NCBI RefSeq assembly: GCF_000418325.1
Contig: NC_021658.1
Coordinates: forward strand, 10,058,001-10,122,000
Direction: 5' to 3'
Source of the DNA: Sorangium cellulosum So0157-2
GTDB taxonomy: Bacteria; Myxococcota_A; Polyangia; Polyangiales; Polyangiaceae
Length of the DNA: 64,000 nt
The notes beneath the pieces are model-generated. The model had not been told where the DNA came from. It searched no databases and saw nothing but the letters and a program-made list of their open reading frames with translations. How positions within the stretch are numbered: position 1 is the first letter of the stretch; each line of letters starts with the position of its first letter. This document shows positions 55,117 through 64,000 of this stretch, in pieces. The translations under genes and the position numbers were made by a program.

Positions 55117-56364
55117 ATGACTAGGAAGATAATTCTCTTGGGGCTGTTTGGCGGGATCGTTGCTGCAGCAGCCTCGTGCGGTGGCAATGAAGGGAGCGAG
55201 CCGAACGAAGCGGGCGGCATGAGCTCGACCACCGGCGATAGCAGCGGAAGCGGTGACAGCCAGGTGGGCGTGGGTGGCTCGGGCTCGACCGCGAACGGCT
55301 CGGGTGGCTCGGGGGCCTCGGCCGGGTCGGGTGGCTCGGGGACCTCGGCCGGGTCGGGCGGCTCCGGCGGTTCAGGGGGCGGTGATGGTGGTGCGGGCGC
55401 GGACCCATGCAAGCCCATCGGCTGGGCCACGCGCTCAGGTCGCGATGGTGGCGCTTTCAATGTCACGGGCGGAGGCAACGCCGAGCCCATCGTCGTCAAT
55501 AACTTCGCCGATCTCCTGAAGTACGCCAAGGATGGTGAGGCGCGGGTAATTCACATCGACGGCACGGTGGGCGGTGGTTGGTCGGGGACCTCCGGGGATC
55601 GACTGGAGATCAAATCGAATAAAACCATCATCGGCGTCCACGCGGGCACGCAGGTCAAAGCGGCTATCCATATCAAGGACGCGAGCAACGTCATCCTGCG
55701 CAACATCGTCGTCCGTGGGCCGGGCTCCAACGGCGACCAGGCCTGGGACAACATCAGCGTCGAGGGCAGCTCCAAGAACATCTGGGTCGACCACGCCGAG
55801 TTCTGGGACGGGCAAGATGGCAATGCCGACGTCGTCAAGGGGGCCGACAACGTGACGTTCACGTGGAGCATCTTCGGCTACAGCAAAAGAGGTGATCACA
55901 ACCTGTCGAACCTGATTGCATCCTCGGACGACGAGCCCGCGAGCGAGGGCAAGCTCAACATCACATTCATGTTCAATTGGTGGACGGGGGTCGCAGAACG
56001 CCAACCCCGCTGCCGGTACGGGTGGATCCACGTCGTCAACAACCTCTACACGGAGGATACCTCGGTAGGCCCTTCGAGGCTCGGCGTATCGAACGGCTTC
56101 AAGTGCAACGTGCTGACCGAGAACAACCATTTCATCGACCAGAACGAGCCGATTGACTTGGGCAAGCAGGAGGGAGACGGCTCCGTGCAAGAGGCGACGG
56201 GCAACCTGTTCGAGGGCTGCTCCGGAAATCAAACGGGCAGCGGCGACGCCTTCGACCCTCCGTACGAATACAAGTCGTTCATGGTGCCGGCCTCCCAGGT
56301 GAAGGAGCTGGTGCAAGAGCATGCGGGGGCCACGCTCTCCAGCCCGACGGCTTGCTCGCCGTAG
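55117..56364 (+). CDS. Pectate lyase, PL1 family, lipoprotein
   Basis: It cleaves de-esterified pectin by beta-elimination outside the cell. The 415-residue protein has a signal peptide with a Cys (AAAASCGG), a ~75-residue Gly/Ser linker, and a right-handed beta-helix. The PL1 motifs are NVILRNIVVRGPG, NIWVDHAEFWDG (calcium ligands), NVTFTWSIFGYSKRGDH and RYGWIHVVNNLYT, with the catalytic Arg region. The start ATG 55117 directly precedes the signal peptide. It belongs to the plant-cell-wall segment at the right of the window. Confidence 0.93.
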   Translation: MTRKIILLGLFGGIVAAAASCGGNEGSEPNEAGGMSSTTGDSSGSGDSQVGVGGSGSTANGSGGSGASAGSGGSGTSAGSGGSGGSGGGDGGAGADPCKPIGWATRSGRDGGAFNVTGGGNAEPIVVNNFADLLKYAKDGEARVIHIDGTVGGGWSGTSGDRLEIKSNKTIIGVHAGTQVKAAIHIKDASNVILRNIVVRGPGSNGDQAWDNISVEGSSKNIWVDHAEFWDGQDGNADVVKGADNVTFTWSIFGYSKRGDHNLSNLIASSDDEPASEGKLNITFMFNWWTGVAERQPRCRYGWIHVVNNLYTEDTSVGPSRLGVSNGFKCNVLTENNHFIDQNEPIDLGKQEGDGSVQEATGNLFEGCSGNQTGSGDAFDPPYEYKSFMVPASQVKELVQEHAGATLSSPTACSP

Positions 56365-56472
56365 AAGCGGTCTCAGAGACCTGCTGCGGGCCTGGTCGAC
56401 GACGGAGGCCCCGACGGCACGGAGCCGGAGTCTGTGCGCTCCAGCCTCGGCTCTCCGACGATCGGCGCCGAT

Positions 56473-56528
56473 CGCGGGTGTCGGTCGGTTCGGCCTCCGC
56501 CCGCCGCGGAGGTCGAACCGACACCGCG
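56473..56528. terminator. Hairpin between convergent genes
   Basis: CGCGGGTGTCGGTCGGTTCG plus GCCTCCGC pairs with GCGGAGGTCGAACCGACACC plus GCG. This gives a ~23-bp stem with a small bulge and a 5-nt loop. A perfect 14-bp palindrome GATCGGCGCCGATC lies just before it (56459-56472). It is a probable bidirectional terminator, without a U-tract. Confidence 0.55.
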
Positions 56529-56532
56529 TCGC

Positions 56533-57975
56533 TCACTTGCGCAGAGCGCTGGCGACCTGGCCGACGAGCGTGGCCCAGGGCATGTCGAGCGCGGCGTAGA
56601 CGGCGCCCGCCTCCGGACGGCCGTTGTCCTTGAGGATCTCGGGCTCGGTGCCTGCGACAGGTCGACGTGGTTGTGGACGACGAGGTCCTCGCCGTCGCGC
56701 CGCAGCACGTAGACGTGCTGGCGATTCTCGATGACCAGGGCGCGGTCGCCGGCGAGGGCCACGGCCGTGAGCTCCCCGGTGCCGGACAGCGTACCGGTGG
56801 CCATCGGTCCAGCGCCCGTCCAGGAGAACCAGTGCAGCGATATCTCGGCCACCAGGTCCTCGTCGTAGATCTGGCCCAGCAGCACCTCGGCGCGCTCGCC
56901 GTCCACAGCGAGGGCCTGGGCCACGCGCGGCGCGCTGGAGACCTGCGGCGCGATGATCTGCTCGGACGCGGGCCCGAGGAGCTCCCCGGCGCACCGCGCC
57001 GGCAGCGCGAAGCGCCGCAGCCGCAACGCACCCCCGTCGATCGGCACCGCCTGGAAGAGCTGGCCTGGCGCGGACGCCAGCACCGCACGACCACCCTCGA
57101 TCCGCAGCTGGCCAGACGGCGCCAGGAGCCCGCCTTCGCCCGGCCCGAGGCAGCTCAGCACGGCGGTGCCGCCTTCCTGATGCACGTTGGGCTCGCTCGA
57201 CGGCAGCGTCAACAGATCGAGCGCGCCGGCCTTGGACGGCGCGGGGGCGAGCCGCAGCCGCTGCATGTCCAGCGGAAACACCATCCCTCCCGCCGTGAGG
57301 GCGGGCGCCATCGGATCTCCCAGATCCACGCTGTGCACGCCGAAGGGCCCCACCGCCAGGACCGCGCCGTCCTCTCCAGCCCAGATGCGCTCCAGCGAGC
57401 CATGGTGGAGCCCCGTCCGGAAGCGCATCGCGGCCGAGCCCTCCAGCGCGACGACGCGGCGCCAGGGATGCAAGACGGCATGTCGCCCCCGGGCTGCGAG
57501 CCGGAGCGGAGAGGGCAGGAGGCCTGCCTCGTCGCTCTCACGCACGAGGAGGCTGCCCAGCGCGGACGAGACGCCCGCCGGGCTCAGGGCGTGGCGGTCC
57601 ACGACATCGGAGCGGGTGGCGCCGTTCACGCGGAACCACTCGACGAGCAGGTCGTCCTCGAGGAGCGCGAACCCCAGGGGGCGGTCCCAGAAATCGGCCC
57701 CCTCGTCCGGCGAGAACGACCCCACCGGAGCCGGCTCTTCCGCGCCGTCCAGGTCCGCCACGCGGAACACGTGGATGCTGCCCAGATCCCCGTAGCGGAG
57801 CAGCTCTTGCGCGACGAGGTGCGTGTCGTTCAGCTGCACGTGGAAGAAGGCCTGGGAGGCGAAGAGCGCGGGCTCGATGGCCGGCCCGGCCGGCGATGAC
57901 ACGTCCACGGGCACGAGGCCGTGCGAGGTCGCGACCCACCGCCAACCCCGACGCGGCGGAGGGGGTTTGAGCGCC
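56533..57975 (-). pseudogene. Beta-propeller protein gene, frameshifted and lacking a start
   Basis: The frame reads from VATSHGLVPVDVS (near 57930) through repeated LVIVD-like blocks (HVFRVADLDGAEEPAPVGSF and GVHSVDLGDPMAPALT). At about 56660 the sense frame changes: after VVHNHVDLS the natural continuation TEPEILKDNGRPEAGAVYAA and ...ALRK* (stop at 56533) is in another frame, consistent with a one-base loss. No signal peptide or credible start is found before the desaturase gene at 58039, so the 5' end is also missing. This could be a sequencing error at one site, but the missing start argues for decay. Confidence 0.75.
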
Positions 57976-58038
57976 CACCGGGTGTCGTCACGTCGACTCG
58001 CCCGCCTGCGCAGGCCGGCCGGCCTGGGCGGCGCGGGC

Positions 58039-59157
58039 TCAGCCCGGCGAGATCGGCAGCCCCTTCGGCGAGCTCGCGGCCGTCGGCGCGCCCCGCGCCT
58101 CCGGCGAGCTCGGCCCGTCGAGCAGCGCTCCGACCGCGGCGAGCGCGGCGACGATGGCGGCCGCACCCGCCCACAGCGGGCCCCGGGCGAGGCCCGGCGC
58201 CGCGTACAGGAACGCTATCGCGCCGAGCAGCGCCGCGAGGAACAGCGCCGCCGCCAGCGCGCGCACCAGCGGGGAGCGCTCGACGTCGTGGAGGACGTAG
58301 CCCGGATCGGTGCGCAGCGGGCCCTCCTCGGGCGGGGCCGCCGCGGACCGGAAGTCCGGCGGCCGGAGCCAGACGAGCAGCTTGCCGGAGAGGCGCGGCT
58401 CCGCCGCCGCCATGCGCGCGAGCTTCCGCCACGGGTCGACGTTCGCGCGCAGCGCGCTGAAGCTCGCGAGCGGCTGGACCACGCCGTACCGCGGCGGCGC
58501 CTCCTCCGCGCGGAAGGTGCCGAACAGCCGATCCCACACGATGAGCACGCCGCCGTGGTTCCTGTCGAGATACTCGGGATCGACGCCGTGGTGCACCCGG
58601 TGATGAGAGGGCGTGTTCAGCACCCACTCCAGCGGACCGAGGCGGCCGACGAGCTGCGTGTGGATCCAGAACTGATAGAGGATGTTCAGCGTATACGTCG
58701 TGACCACCATCGCCGGCGGGAAGCCGAGGAAGGCGAGCGGCCAGAAGAACGGCCAGAAGAACGCCCGCTGGACCCAGCTCTGGCGCAGCGCGACCGAGAG
58801 GTTGTAGTGCTCGCTCTGGTGGTGGACCGCGTGCGCCGCCCACAGGAAGTTCACCCGGTGGCTCGCGCGGTGCGCCCAGTAATAGCAGAAGTCGACCGCG
58901 ACGAAGCAGGCCAGCCAGCTCGACGCCGCGCCCGGCGGCAGCCGCACGAGCGCGGCGCGCTCGAAGAGGAAGAGATAGACGAGCACCCCGCCGCTCACGA
59001 CGGAGACGAGCGCCTGCTGGCCGACCCCGCACGAGAGGTTGGCGAGCGCATCCGAGAAGCGGTAATCGCGCCGCCCGCGGCGGCGGCAAAGCCAGAGCTC
59101 GACGCCGATGAGCGCGAAAAAAGCCGGCACCGCAAACAGGATCAAGCTCGGCGACAT
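58039..59157 (-). CDS. Sterol desaturase / fatty acid hydroxylase family protein
   Basis: The 372-residue membrane enzyme has four or more N-terminal hydrophobic segments. The diiron His clusters are HRASH, HAVHHQSEHYN and HHRVHH, with NHGGVLIVWDRLFGTF before the C-terminus. It hydroxylates or desaturates sterol or fatty-acyl chains using oxygen. Polyangiales are known for sterol synthesis in some lineages. Two C-terminal hydrophobic segments are extra. The start is ATG 59157. Confidence 0.9.
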   Translation of the reverse strand: MSPSLILFAVPAFFALIGVELWLCRRRGRRDYRFSDALANLSCGVGQQALVSVVSGGVLVYLFLFERAALVRLPPGAASSWLACFVAVDFCYYWAHRASHRVNFLWAAHAVHHQSEHYNLSVALRQSWVQRAFFWPFFWPLAFLGFPPAMVVTTYTLNILYQFWIHTQLVGRLGPLEWVLNTPSHHRVHHGVDPEYLDRNHGGVLIVWDRLFGTFRAEEAPPRYGVVQPLASFSALRANVDPWRKLARMAAAEPRLSGKLLVWLRPPDFRSAAAPPEEGPLRTDPGYVLHDVERSPLVRALAAALFLAALLGAIAFLYAAPGLARGPLWAGAAAIVAALAAVGALLDGPSSPEARGAPTAASSPKGLPISPG

Positions 59158-59630
59158 GCCCCCGTCCTCCGCGGAGCCGAGCGCCCAGCGGCTCGGCCAC
59201 GCTCGGCCATTCTAGCCTGAACACCCTCGCCACGCCCGGTGGCGCACCTCACCGGCCGACCCCGGCAGGCGCGTCCCGCGCGCTCTTCCGCGATCTCTCC
59301 GGCGCGTTCCTCGCGCCGCGCCCGCCGAGCTCCACCGCTCGTTCCGCACGCCGCGCCCGCGCCGGAGCGGCGCCGCTCGGCGCGACTTCGCCGTTGACGC
59401 TGAACCGATTAAGTGGTCTGCCATGAGCCGCGCCGGTGCGACGACGACACCCTGAGCGGAGATTTGCATCGGCGCGAGACCGGGCAGCTCGCTGTGGCCA
59501 CGGCAACACGATCACCACGACGGCGGCGCGCCAGCCCGGCGCGCCGCCGCGCGCGGGCCGTGTGCTTGCGGCGGCGGCGCTCAGCCACGCTTGAGGAACG
59601 ACACTCGAACCAGGTAAGGAACGACCGACG
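59158..59630. other. Intergenic region upstream of the mannanase gene
   Basis: No gene is seen. TTGACG at 59394-59399 and the adjacent partial palindrome TGAACCGATTAAGT (59401-59414) are the only notable elements. The remainder is Arg-codon-like GC-rich sequence without features. Confidence 0.5.
59394..59414 (+). promoter_or_regulatory. Possible promoter with a LacI-type operator
   Basis: TGAACCGATTAAGT is an imperfect palindrome around a central CG, the usual form of LacI/GalR-family operators. It follows a TTGACG -35-like hexamer directly, where a repressor would block transcription. The -10 (TCTGCC near 59417) is poor. It is about 220 bp upstream of the mannanase start. Inference from form only. 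Confidence 0.3.
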
Positions 59631-61265
59631 ATGAAGAAGACCTTGTTGCTCGCTTTGGGTTTGCTCTCCCTCGCGGCGTGCACGTCCGACACGACCGACC
59701 CCGCGGCCTCGGGCTCCGGGGGCGCCGGGGGCGGCGGCGGCGACGCGACCGGCGGCGGCGACGGCGGCGGAGGGGGCGGCGGCAGCGACGCCAGCGGGGG
59801 CGGCGGGGACGGAACCGGGGGCGGCGGGGCGCTCGAGTGCGCCGAGCAACCCGAAAAGTGCTACGTCCGCGCGGAAGGTAGTATGCTCACGCTCGACGGG
59901 AAACCGTACAAGTACATGGGCACGAACTTCTGGTCGGCTCCCTTCATCCCCCTCGAGCGCCTGCGCACGGAGCTCGACATCCTCGATGCCCACGGCGTTC
60001 AGAACCTCCGCATCATGGCGCTCAGCGAGGGCGACATCCCCGAGTCGCAGCAGAACGATCAGCAGTACGGCCCGCAGCGGATCTTCCCTGCGTCGTCGGA
60101 CGAGCCGTGCGCCGACCCACAGCTCGAGGAGTTCGCGGACCACCTGGTGACGGTGCTCGACGAGATCCACAGCCGCGGCATGAAGGCGGTCATGACGCTG
60201 AACGACTTCTGGCACTGGTCCGGCGGGATGCCCCAGTACATGAAGTGGGCCCACGACGAGCCGGGCACCTCCTGCGGGGAGGACTTCGGCGCGTACCAGG
60301 TCGGCCTGACCCACCCCGAGACGAACGCCCCCCTGCTCGCGGCCGGCTACGACGTGCCGTTCAACGGCTCGATCCGGTTCCGCGAGGGCACCGGCGAGGA
60401 CTGCCAGGCCGTGGCCATCAACGAGTGGGCGATCCCCCACTCGGGCACGCTCGACCCGAGCACGAACCCCTGGCCCGACCAGATGGATCTCTCCAGCCTG
60501 TTCTTCTGCAACAAGAAGGCACAGGAGTTCTACTTCAGCCGGGCCAAGGTCGTCATCGAGAAGCTCAAGGACCACCCGGGGATCATGGCGTGGCAGCTCG
60601 GGAACGAGCCGCGGTCCTTCAAGGGCTGGGGCGCGCTGTTCAAGCTCTGGGTCGAGCGGAACGCGAAGTTCATCAAGGACATCGATAAGAACCACCTCGT
60701 CTCCATCGGCTCGGAGGGCGACCTCTCGTACAACTGGGGCGACTACGCCAACAGCGACTACCAGGACTTCCACGACGTGCCCGGCATCGATTACCTCACC
60801 TTCCACGTCTGGCCGGAGAACTGGGAGTGGTACGACCCGTCGCTGCCGGCCGACAGCACCGCCGACAGGTCGCTGGCGTCGGCCATCATGAAGAGCAACG
60901 GGTACATCGATCTGCAGATCGAGCACGCCAAGGCGCTGAACAAGCCGATCGTCGTCGAGGAGTTCGGGCTCGCGCGGGACGACAAGTCCGAGCCCGTCGC
61001 GTCGACGGTCGAGAAGCGGAACGAGTACTACTCGACCGTCTTCGACGCCGTCGTCAACAACCCCGAGCTCGCGGGCGTGAACTTCTGGGCCTGGGCCGGC
61101 ACCGGGAGGCCGTCGGACGACGGCAACGACTACTGGCTCCTCGGAAACGATTACATCGGCGATCCCCCCCACGAGCTCCAGGGGTGGTACTCGGTGTACG
61201 ACGACGACACGGAAACGCTCAACATCATCATGAGCTACGCGGACAACATCAACACAATCGAGTAG
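59631..61265 (+). CDS. GH5-family beta-mannanase-like lipoprotein
   Basis: The 544-residue exported enzyme has a signal peptide with lipobox LLSLAAC and a ~45-residue Gly/Ser linker. The GH5 TIM barrel has GTNFWSAPFI, NLRIMALSEGD, WQLGNEPRSFKGWG (acid/base Glu) and IVVEEFGLARDD (nucleophile Glu), then VNFWAWAGTGRP. The pattern matches the mannan endo-1,4-beta-mannosidase subfamily. Clear spacing to the XylF gene (51 bp) suggests one transcript. Confidence 0.9.
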   Translation: MKKTLLLALGLLSLAACTSDTTDPAASGSGGAGGGGGDATGGGDGGGGGGGSDASGGGGDGTGGGGALECAEQPEKCYVRAEGSMLTLDGKPYKYMGTNFWSAPFIPLERLRTELDILDAHGVQNLRIMALSEGDIPESQQNDQQYGPQRIFPASSDEPCADPQLEEFADHLVTVLDEIHSRGMKAVMTLNDFWHWSGGMPQYMKWAHDEPGTSCGEDFGAYQVGLTHPETNAPLLAAGYDVPFNGSIRFREGTGEDCQAVAINEWAIPHSGTLDPSTNPWPDQMDLSSLFFCNKKAQEFYFSRAKVVIEKLKDHPGIMAWQLGNEPRSFKGWGALFKLWVERNAKFIKDIDKNHLVSIGSEGDLSYNWGDYANSDYQDFHDVPGIDYLTFHVWPENWEWYDPSLPADSTADRSLASAIMKSNGYIDLQIEHAKALNKPIVVEEFGLARDDKSEPVASTVEKRNEYYSTVFDAVVNNPELAGVNFWAWAGTGRPSDDGNDYWLLGNDYIGDPPHELQGWYSVYDDDTETLNIIMSYADNINTIE

Positions 61266-61316
61266 CCATCGGCCCGAGCGCGGGCCCCTATCCCCTCATC
61301 TGACTCGGAGGTCACC

Positions 61317-62435
61317 TTGATTCGTCGCTCCACCTTTCTCATGGCCATGATCTCGCTCGCGTTCTCGACCGGCTGCTCGAAGCCGGCCTCCGAGGGCGAG
61401 ACGAACGCGGGCAAGACCGATGACAAAGCCCCGAAGACCGCGGACGCCAAGGGTACGGACAAGAAGAAGATCACGATCGGCTTCTCGATGGATACCCTGA
61501 AGGAAGAGCGGTGGCAGCGCGACCGCGACCTGTTCAAGGCGAAGGCCGAGCAGCTCGGGGCGCAGGTGCTCGTGCAGTCCGCGAACAGCGACGACGCCCT
61601 GCAGAACTCGCAGGCGGAGAACCTGCTCACGCAGGGCGTCGACGTGCTCGTGGTCGTGCCCCACAACGCCAAGACGACCGCCACCATCGTCGAGTCGGCG
61701 CACAAGCAGAACGTGCCCGTCATCGCCTACGACCGGCTGATCCTCGACTCCGACGTCGACCTCTACGTGTCCTTCGACAACGTCCGCGTGGGCGAGCTCC
61801 AGGCCGAGGCGCTCGTGAAGCCGGCCCCGAAGGGGAACTACGTCCTCATCGGCGGCTCCCCGACCGACAACAACGCGAAGCTCTTCCGCGAAGGGCAGAT
61901 GAACATCCTGAAGCCGCTCATCGACAAGGGCGACATCAAGGTCGTGGCGGACCAGTGGGCCAAGGACTGGCAGCCGGTCGAGGCGCTCAAGATCACCGAG
62001 AACGCCCTCACCAAGAACAACAACAACGTCACGGCCGTCGTGGCCTCGAACGACGGCCTCGCGGGCGCGGCGGTCCAGGCGCTCGGCGAGCAGAAGCTCG
62101 CCGGCAAGGTCGTCGTCTCGGGCCAGGACGCCGAGCTCGCCGCCTGCCAGCGGATCGCGGCCGGCACCCAGAGCATGACCGTCTACAAGCCGATCAAGTC
62201 CCTCGCCGAGAAGGCCGCCGAGCTCGCCATCAAGTTGGCGAAGAAGGAGCAGATCGGCGAGAAGACGCAGACGGTCAACAACGGGAAGAAGGACGTCCCG
62301 AGCGTGCTGATCGCGCCGATCGCCGTGGACAAGAGCAACCTCGCCTCCACGGTCATCGCCGACGGGTTCCACAAGGTCGAGGACGTCTACAAGGACCTCC
62401 CGAAGGACCAGTGGCCGTCGGGCGCCACCAAGTAG
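61317..62435 (+). CDS. xylF: XylF-type sugar-binding lipoprotein
   Basis: It is the substrate-binding protein of a pentose ABC transporter. The 372-residue protein has a lipobox (AFSTGC) and a Lys/Asp-rich linker. SFDNVRVGELQAEALV, LIGGSPTDNNAKLFREGQM, VVASNDGLAGAAVQAL, GQDAELAACQRIAAGTQSM and VYKPIKSLAEKAAELAIKL align closely with E. coli XylF as I recall it. The start TTG 61317 follows CGGAGGTCACC. No ATPase or permease gene follows; a hairpin ends the unit. Confidence 0.93.
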   Translation: MIRRSTFLMAMISLAFSTGCSKPASEGETNAGKTDDKAPKTADAKGTDKKKITIGFSMDTLKEERWQRDRDLFKAKAEQLGAQVLVQSANSDDALQNSQAENLLTQGVDVLVVVPHNAKTTATIVESAHKQNVPVIAYDRLILDSDVDLYVSFDNVRVGELQAEALVKPAPKGNYVLIGGSPTDNNAKLFREGQMNILKPLIDKGDIKVVADQWAKDWQPVEALKITENALTKNNNNVTAVVASNDGLAGAAVQALGEQKLAGKVVVSGQDAELAACQRIAAGTQSMTVYKPIKSLAEKAAELAIKLAKKEQIGEKTQTVNNGKKDVPSVLIAPIAVDKSNLASTVIADGFHKVEDVYKDLPKDQWPSGATK

Positions 62436-62443
62436 GCCCCCTC

Positions 62444-62467
62444 CGGCCGGGCCGCACGGCCCGGCCG
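62444..62467. terminator. Hairpin after xylF
   Basis: CGGCCGGGCC and GGCCCGGCCG form a perfect 10-bp stem around GCAC, nine bases after the xylF stop. There is no U-tract, as is common for high-GC terminators. Confidence 0.6.
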
Positions 62468-62670
62468 CCGCCCCCGCCGCCGCGCCCGCGGGCGGCCGCC
62501 GCGCTCCCTCCAAGGACACAATCAAGACCGTCGCGCTGAGGGTCTGGCAACGCCGGAATCCTCCTCATGGCCATGCGCGCCCGCGAATCCGGAGCTCCCC
62601 GGGTGGACCGGATCCGTGCGCTGGTCATGATGCTGCGCCCTCGCAGCACCGCGCGAGGCAAGGAGATGCG

Positions 62671-64000
62671 ATGTCCTCCACGAAACGACGACGGCTCTCG
62701 ACACACGGTCCGGCTGCGACGGCCCCGAGGCGCTCCGGCCAGGAGGGCGCGGCGCGGGCCGCCGTGGACACGCGTCCGGCCGTCCCGGGCTCGGCCCCGA
62801 CCCTCCCCGGCGCCGCGATCCCCAGGTACACGCGCCCGCTGCTCATCCCGCAAGTCATGCCCCAGGCCACGGGGCTCAGCTTGGGCAGCGCAGGACTCGA
62901 TGGCTACGAGATCGCCGTCCGGCAGATCGAGCAGCACGTCCTGCCGCCCGAGCTGGGCCTGCCCCCGACGACGGTGTGGAGCTACGGCTCCGTCCATCAC
63001 CCGGAGACGTTCACCTATCCGGCGTTCACCATCGAGGCCAGGTGGCGGCGGCCGGTGCGCGTGAAGTGGATCAACGATCTCAAGGACCCCGCGACGGGCC
63101 GCTTTCTCCCGCACCTGCTCCCCGTCGACCCCACCCTGCACTGGGCCAACCCGCCCGGCGGGACGCAGGGTCGCGATTCGCAGCCGACGTTCCGAGGCGA
63201 CCGCCCGCCAGGGCCGTACCGGGGCCCGGTGCCGTTCGTCACGCACCTGCACGGAACCGCCGGGGTGGCGCAGGAGAGCGACGGTTATCCCGAAGCCTGG
63301 TACCTCCCGGCGGCGACCGACATCCCCGAGGGGTACGCGGCGACCGGCACCTTCTACGACTACTACAAGCGCACCTCGCCGCTCGGAGGCCTGTGGGAGC
63401 CGGGCGCCGCCGTGTTCGAGTACCCGAACGACCAGCGGGCGACGACGCTCTGGTATCATGACCACTCGCTCGGCATCACCCGCCTCAACGTCTACGCAGG
63501 GCCGGCCGGCTTCTACCTGCTGCGCGGCGGGCCGGACGACCTCCCCGAGGACGTCCTCCCCGGACCAGCTCCGCGACCAGGAGACCGCCCGGGAGCGAGC
63601 GTGTACGAGATCCCGCTCGTGATCCAGGACCGCTCGTTCAACGACGGCGGGTCGCTCTTCTATCCAGCCTCCCGCGGGCTCTCCCCGCCGCTCGACGCGA
63701 CGTACATCCCGAAGGGCGATATTCCGCCCATCTGGGTCCCGGAGTTCTTCGGCGACGTCATGGTCGTCAACGGCCGAGCGTGGCCCTACCTCGAGGTCGA
63801 GCAGCGGAGGTATCGATTCCGCATCCTGAACGGCAGCGCCTCGCGGTTCTTGATCCTGAAGATGGATAACGGCCTCCCGCTCTGGCAGATCGGCTCGGAC
63901 GGCGGATTTCTCCCCTCCCCCGTGGAGCGCGAGACTCTCCTGCTCGCCCCCGCCGAGCGCGCGGACGTGATCGTGGATTTCAGCGGGGTGCGCGCGGGCG
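62671..64000 (+). CDS. Multicopper oxidase, CotA-like, 3' end outside window
   Basis: Laccase-like enzymes oxidise phenols, bilirubin or metals and reduce oxygen to water. The frame is open from ATG 62671 (SD AAGGAG ten bases upstream) to the right edge, 443 residues. It shows FVTHLHGTAGVAQESDGYPE and TTLWYHDHSLGITRLNVYAG, the first two copper motifs of the CotA/bilirubin oxidase group, with the later FFGDVMVVNGRAWPY and FRILNGSASRFL. The C-terminal copper sites lie beyond the window. There is no clear signal peptide; the N-terminus is Arg- and Ala-rich. Confidence 0.9.
   Translation, partial: MSSTKRRRLSTHGPAATAPRRSGQEGAARAAVDTRPAVPGSAPTLPGAAIPRYTRPLLIPQVMPQATGLSLGSAGLDGYEIAVRQIEQHVLPPELGLPPTTVWSYGSVHHPETFTYPAFTIEARWRRPVRVKWINDLKDPATGRFLPHLLPVDPTLHWANPPGGTQGRDSQPTFRGDRPPGPYRGPVPFVTHLHGTAGVAQESDGYPEAWYLPAATDIPEGYAATGTFYDYYKRTSPLGGLWEPGAAVFEYPNDQRATTLWYHDHSLGITRLNVYAGPAGFYLLRGGPDDLPEDVLPGPAPRPGDRPGASVYEIPLVIQDRSFNDGGSLFYPASRGLSPPLDATYIPKGDIPPIWVPEFFGDVMVVNGRAWPYLEVEQRRYRFRILNGSASRFLILKMDNGLPLWQIGSDGGFLPSPVERETLLLAPAERADVIVDFSGVRAG

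Overview
The window is high-GC bacterial DNA with gene content and habits typical of a myxobacterium of the Polyangiales, most likely Sorangium or a close relative. Signs include Ser/Thr kinases with the ASGGMAEV type of glycine loop, Gly/Ser-linker lipoproteins, a DUF1552 remnant, SprT-like, DUF72 and ArsA-type genes, an orphan XylF and plant-polysaccharide lyases and hydrolases. No rRNA, tRNA, CRISPR array, integrase or transposase was recognised. The assignment to Sorangium is inference from gene content, not from a search.

Layout. 1-2.95 kb: the GTPases era (running in from the left edge) and der, both with basic Ala-rich extensions. 2.95-4.85 kb: a disturbed convergent junction between der and an ArsA/Get3-type ATPase. 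It holds a two-gene HEPN cassette, a second 223-bp copy of the der 3' end, ten 42-bp tandem repeats and a decayed second copy of the ATPase gene's 3' end. 4.85-12.3 kb: ArsA-type ATPase, a PHP phosphatase, a kinase, recA with a likely SOS promoter, a SixA-like phosphatase and a zinc protease. 12.4-24.1 kb: HD protein, membrane proteins, kinase, peroxiredoxin, metallophosphoesterases, hydrolase, nucleotidyltransferase-like protein and aldehyde dehydrogenase.

24.2-30.7 kb: an unusual GAF - periplasmic-binding-protein fold - GAF - STAS regulator stands divergent to a complete tyrosine/homogentisate catabolic operon (FAH, maleylacetoacetate isomerase, HPPD, homogentisate dioxygenase). 30.7-37 kb: Cys-rich lipoprotein, deoxyhypusine synthase-like protein, a 1090-residue surface protein and DUF72. 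37.3-47.3 kb: small proteins, a sigma-factor remnant, lipoprotein, a glycine-rich RRM operon, cupin, UppP, lipase, a two-gene ferritin-like operon and a stand-alone receiver protein.

47.4-54.7 kb: VOC protein, AraC regulator, a truncated DUF1552 gene, a GT39-type membrane protein, Fe superoxide dismutase, F420-dependent-type reductase, deaminase and DUF421. 55.1-64 kb: a plant cell-wall degradation segment with a PL1 pectate lyase, a GH5 mannanase, the XylF sugar-binding protein and a CotA-like multicopper oxidase (open at the right edge). A frameshifted propeller pseudogene and a sterol desaturase interrupt it.

The most unusual regions are the der/ArsA junction with its HEPN cassette, the GAF-PBP-GAF-STAS protein, the ferritin-like gene pair with its repeated upstream 18-mers, and a dispersed inverted-repeat family seen at 13.5 and 39.65 kb.
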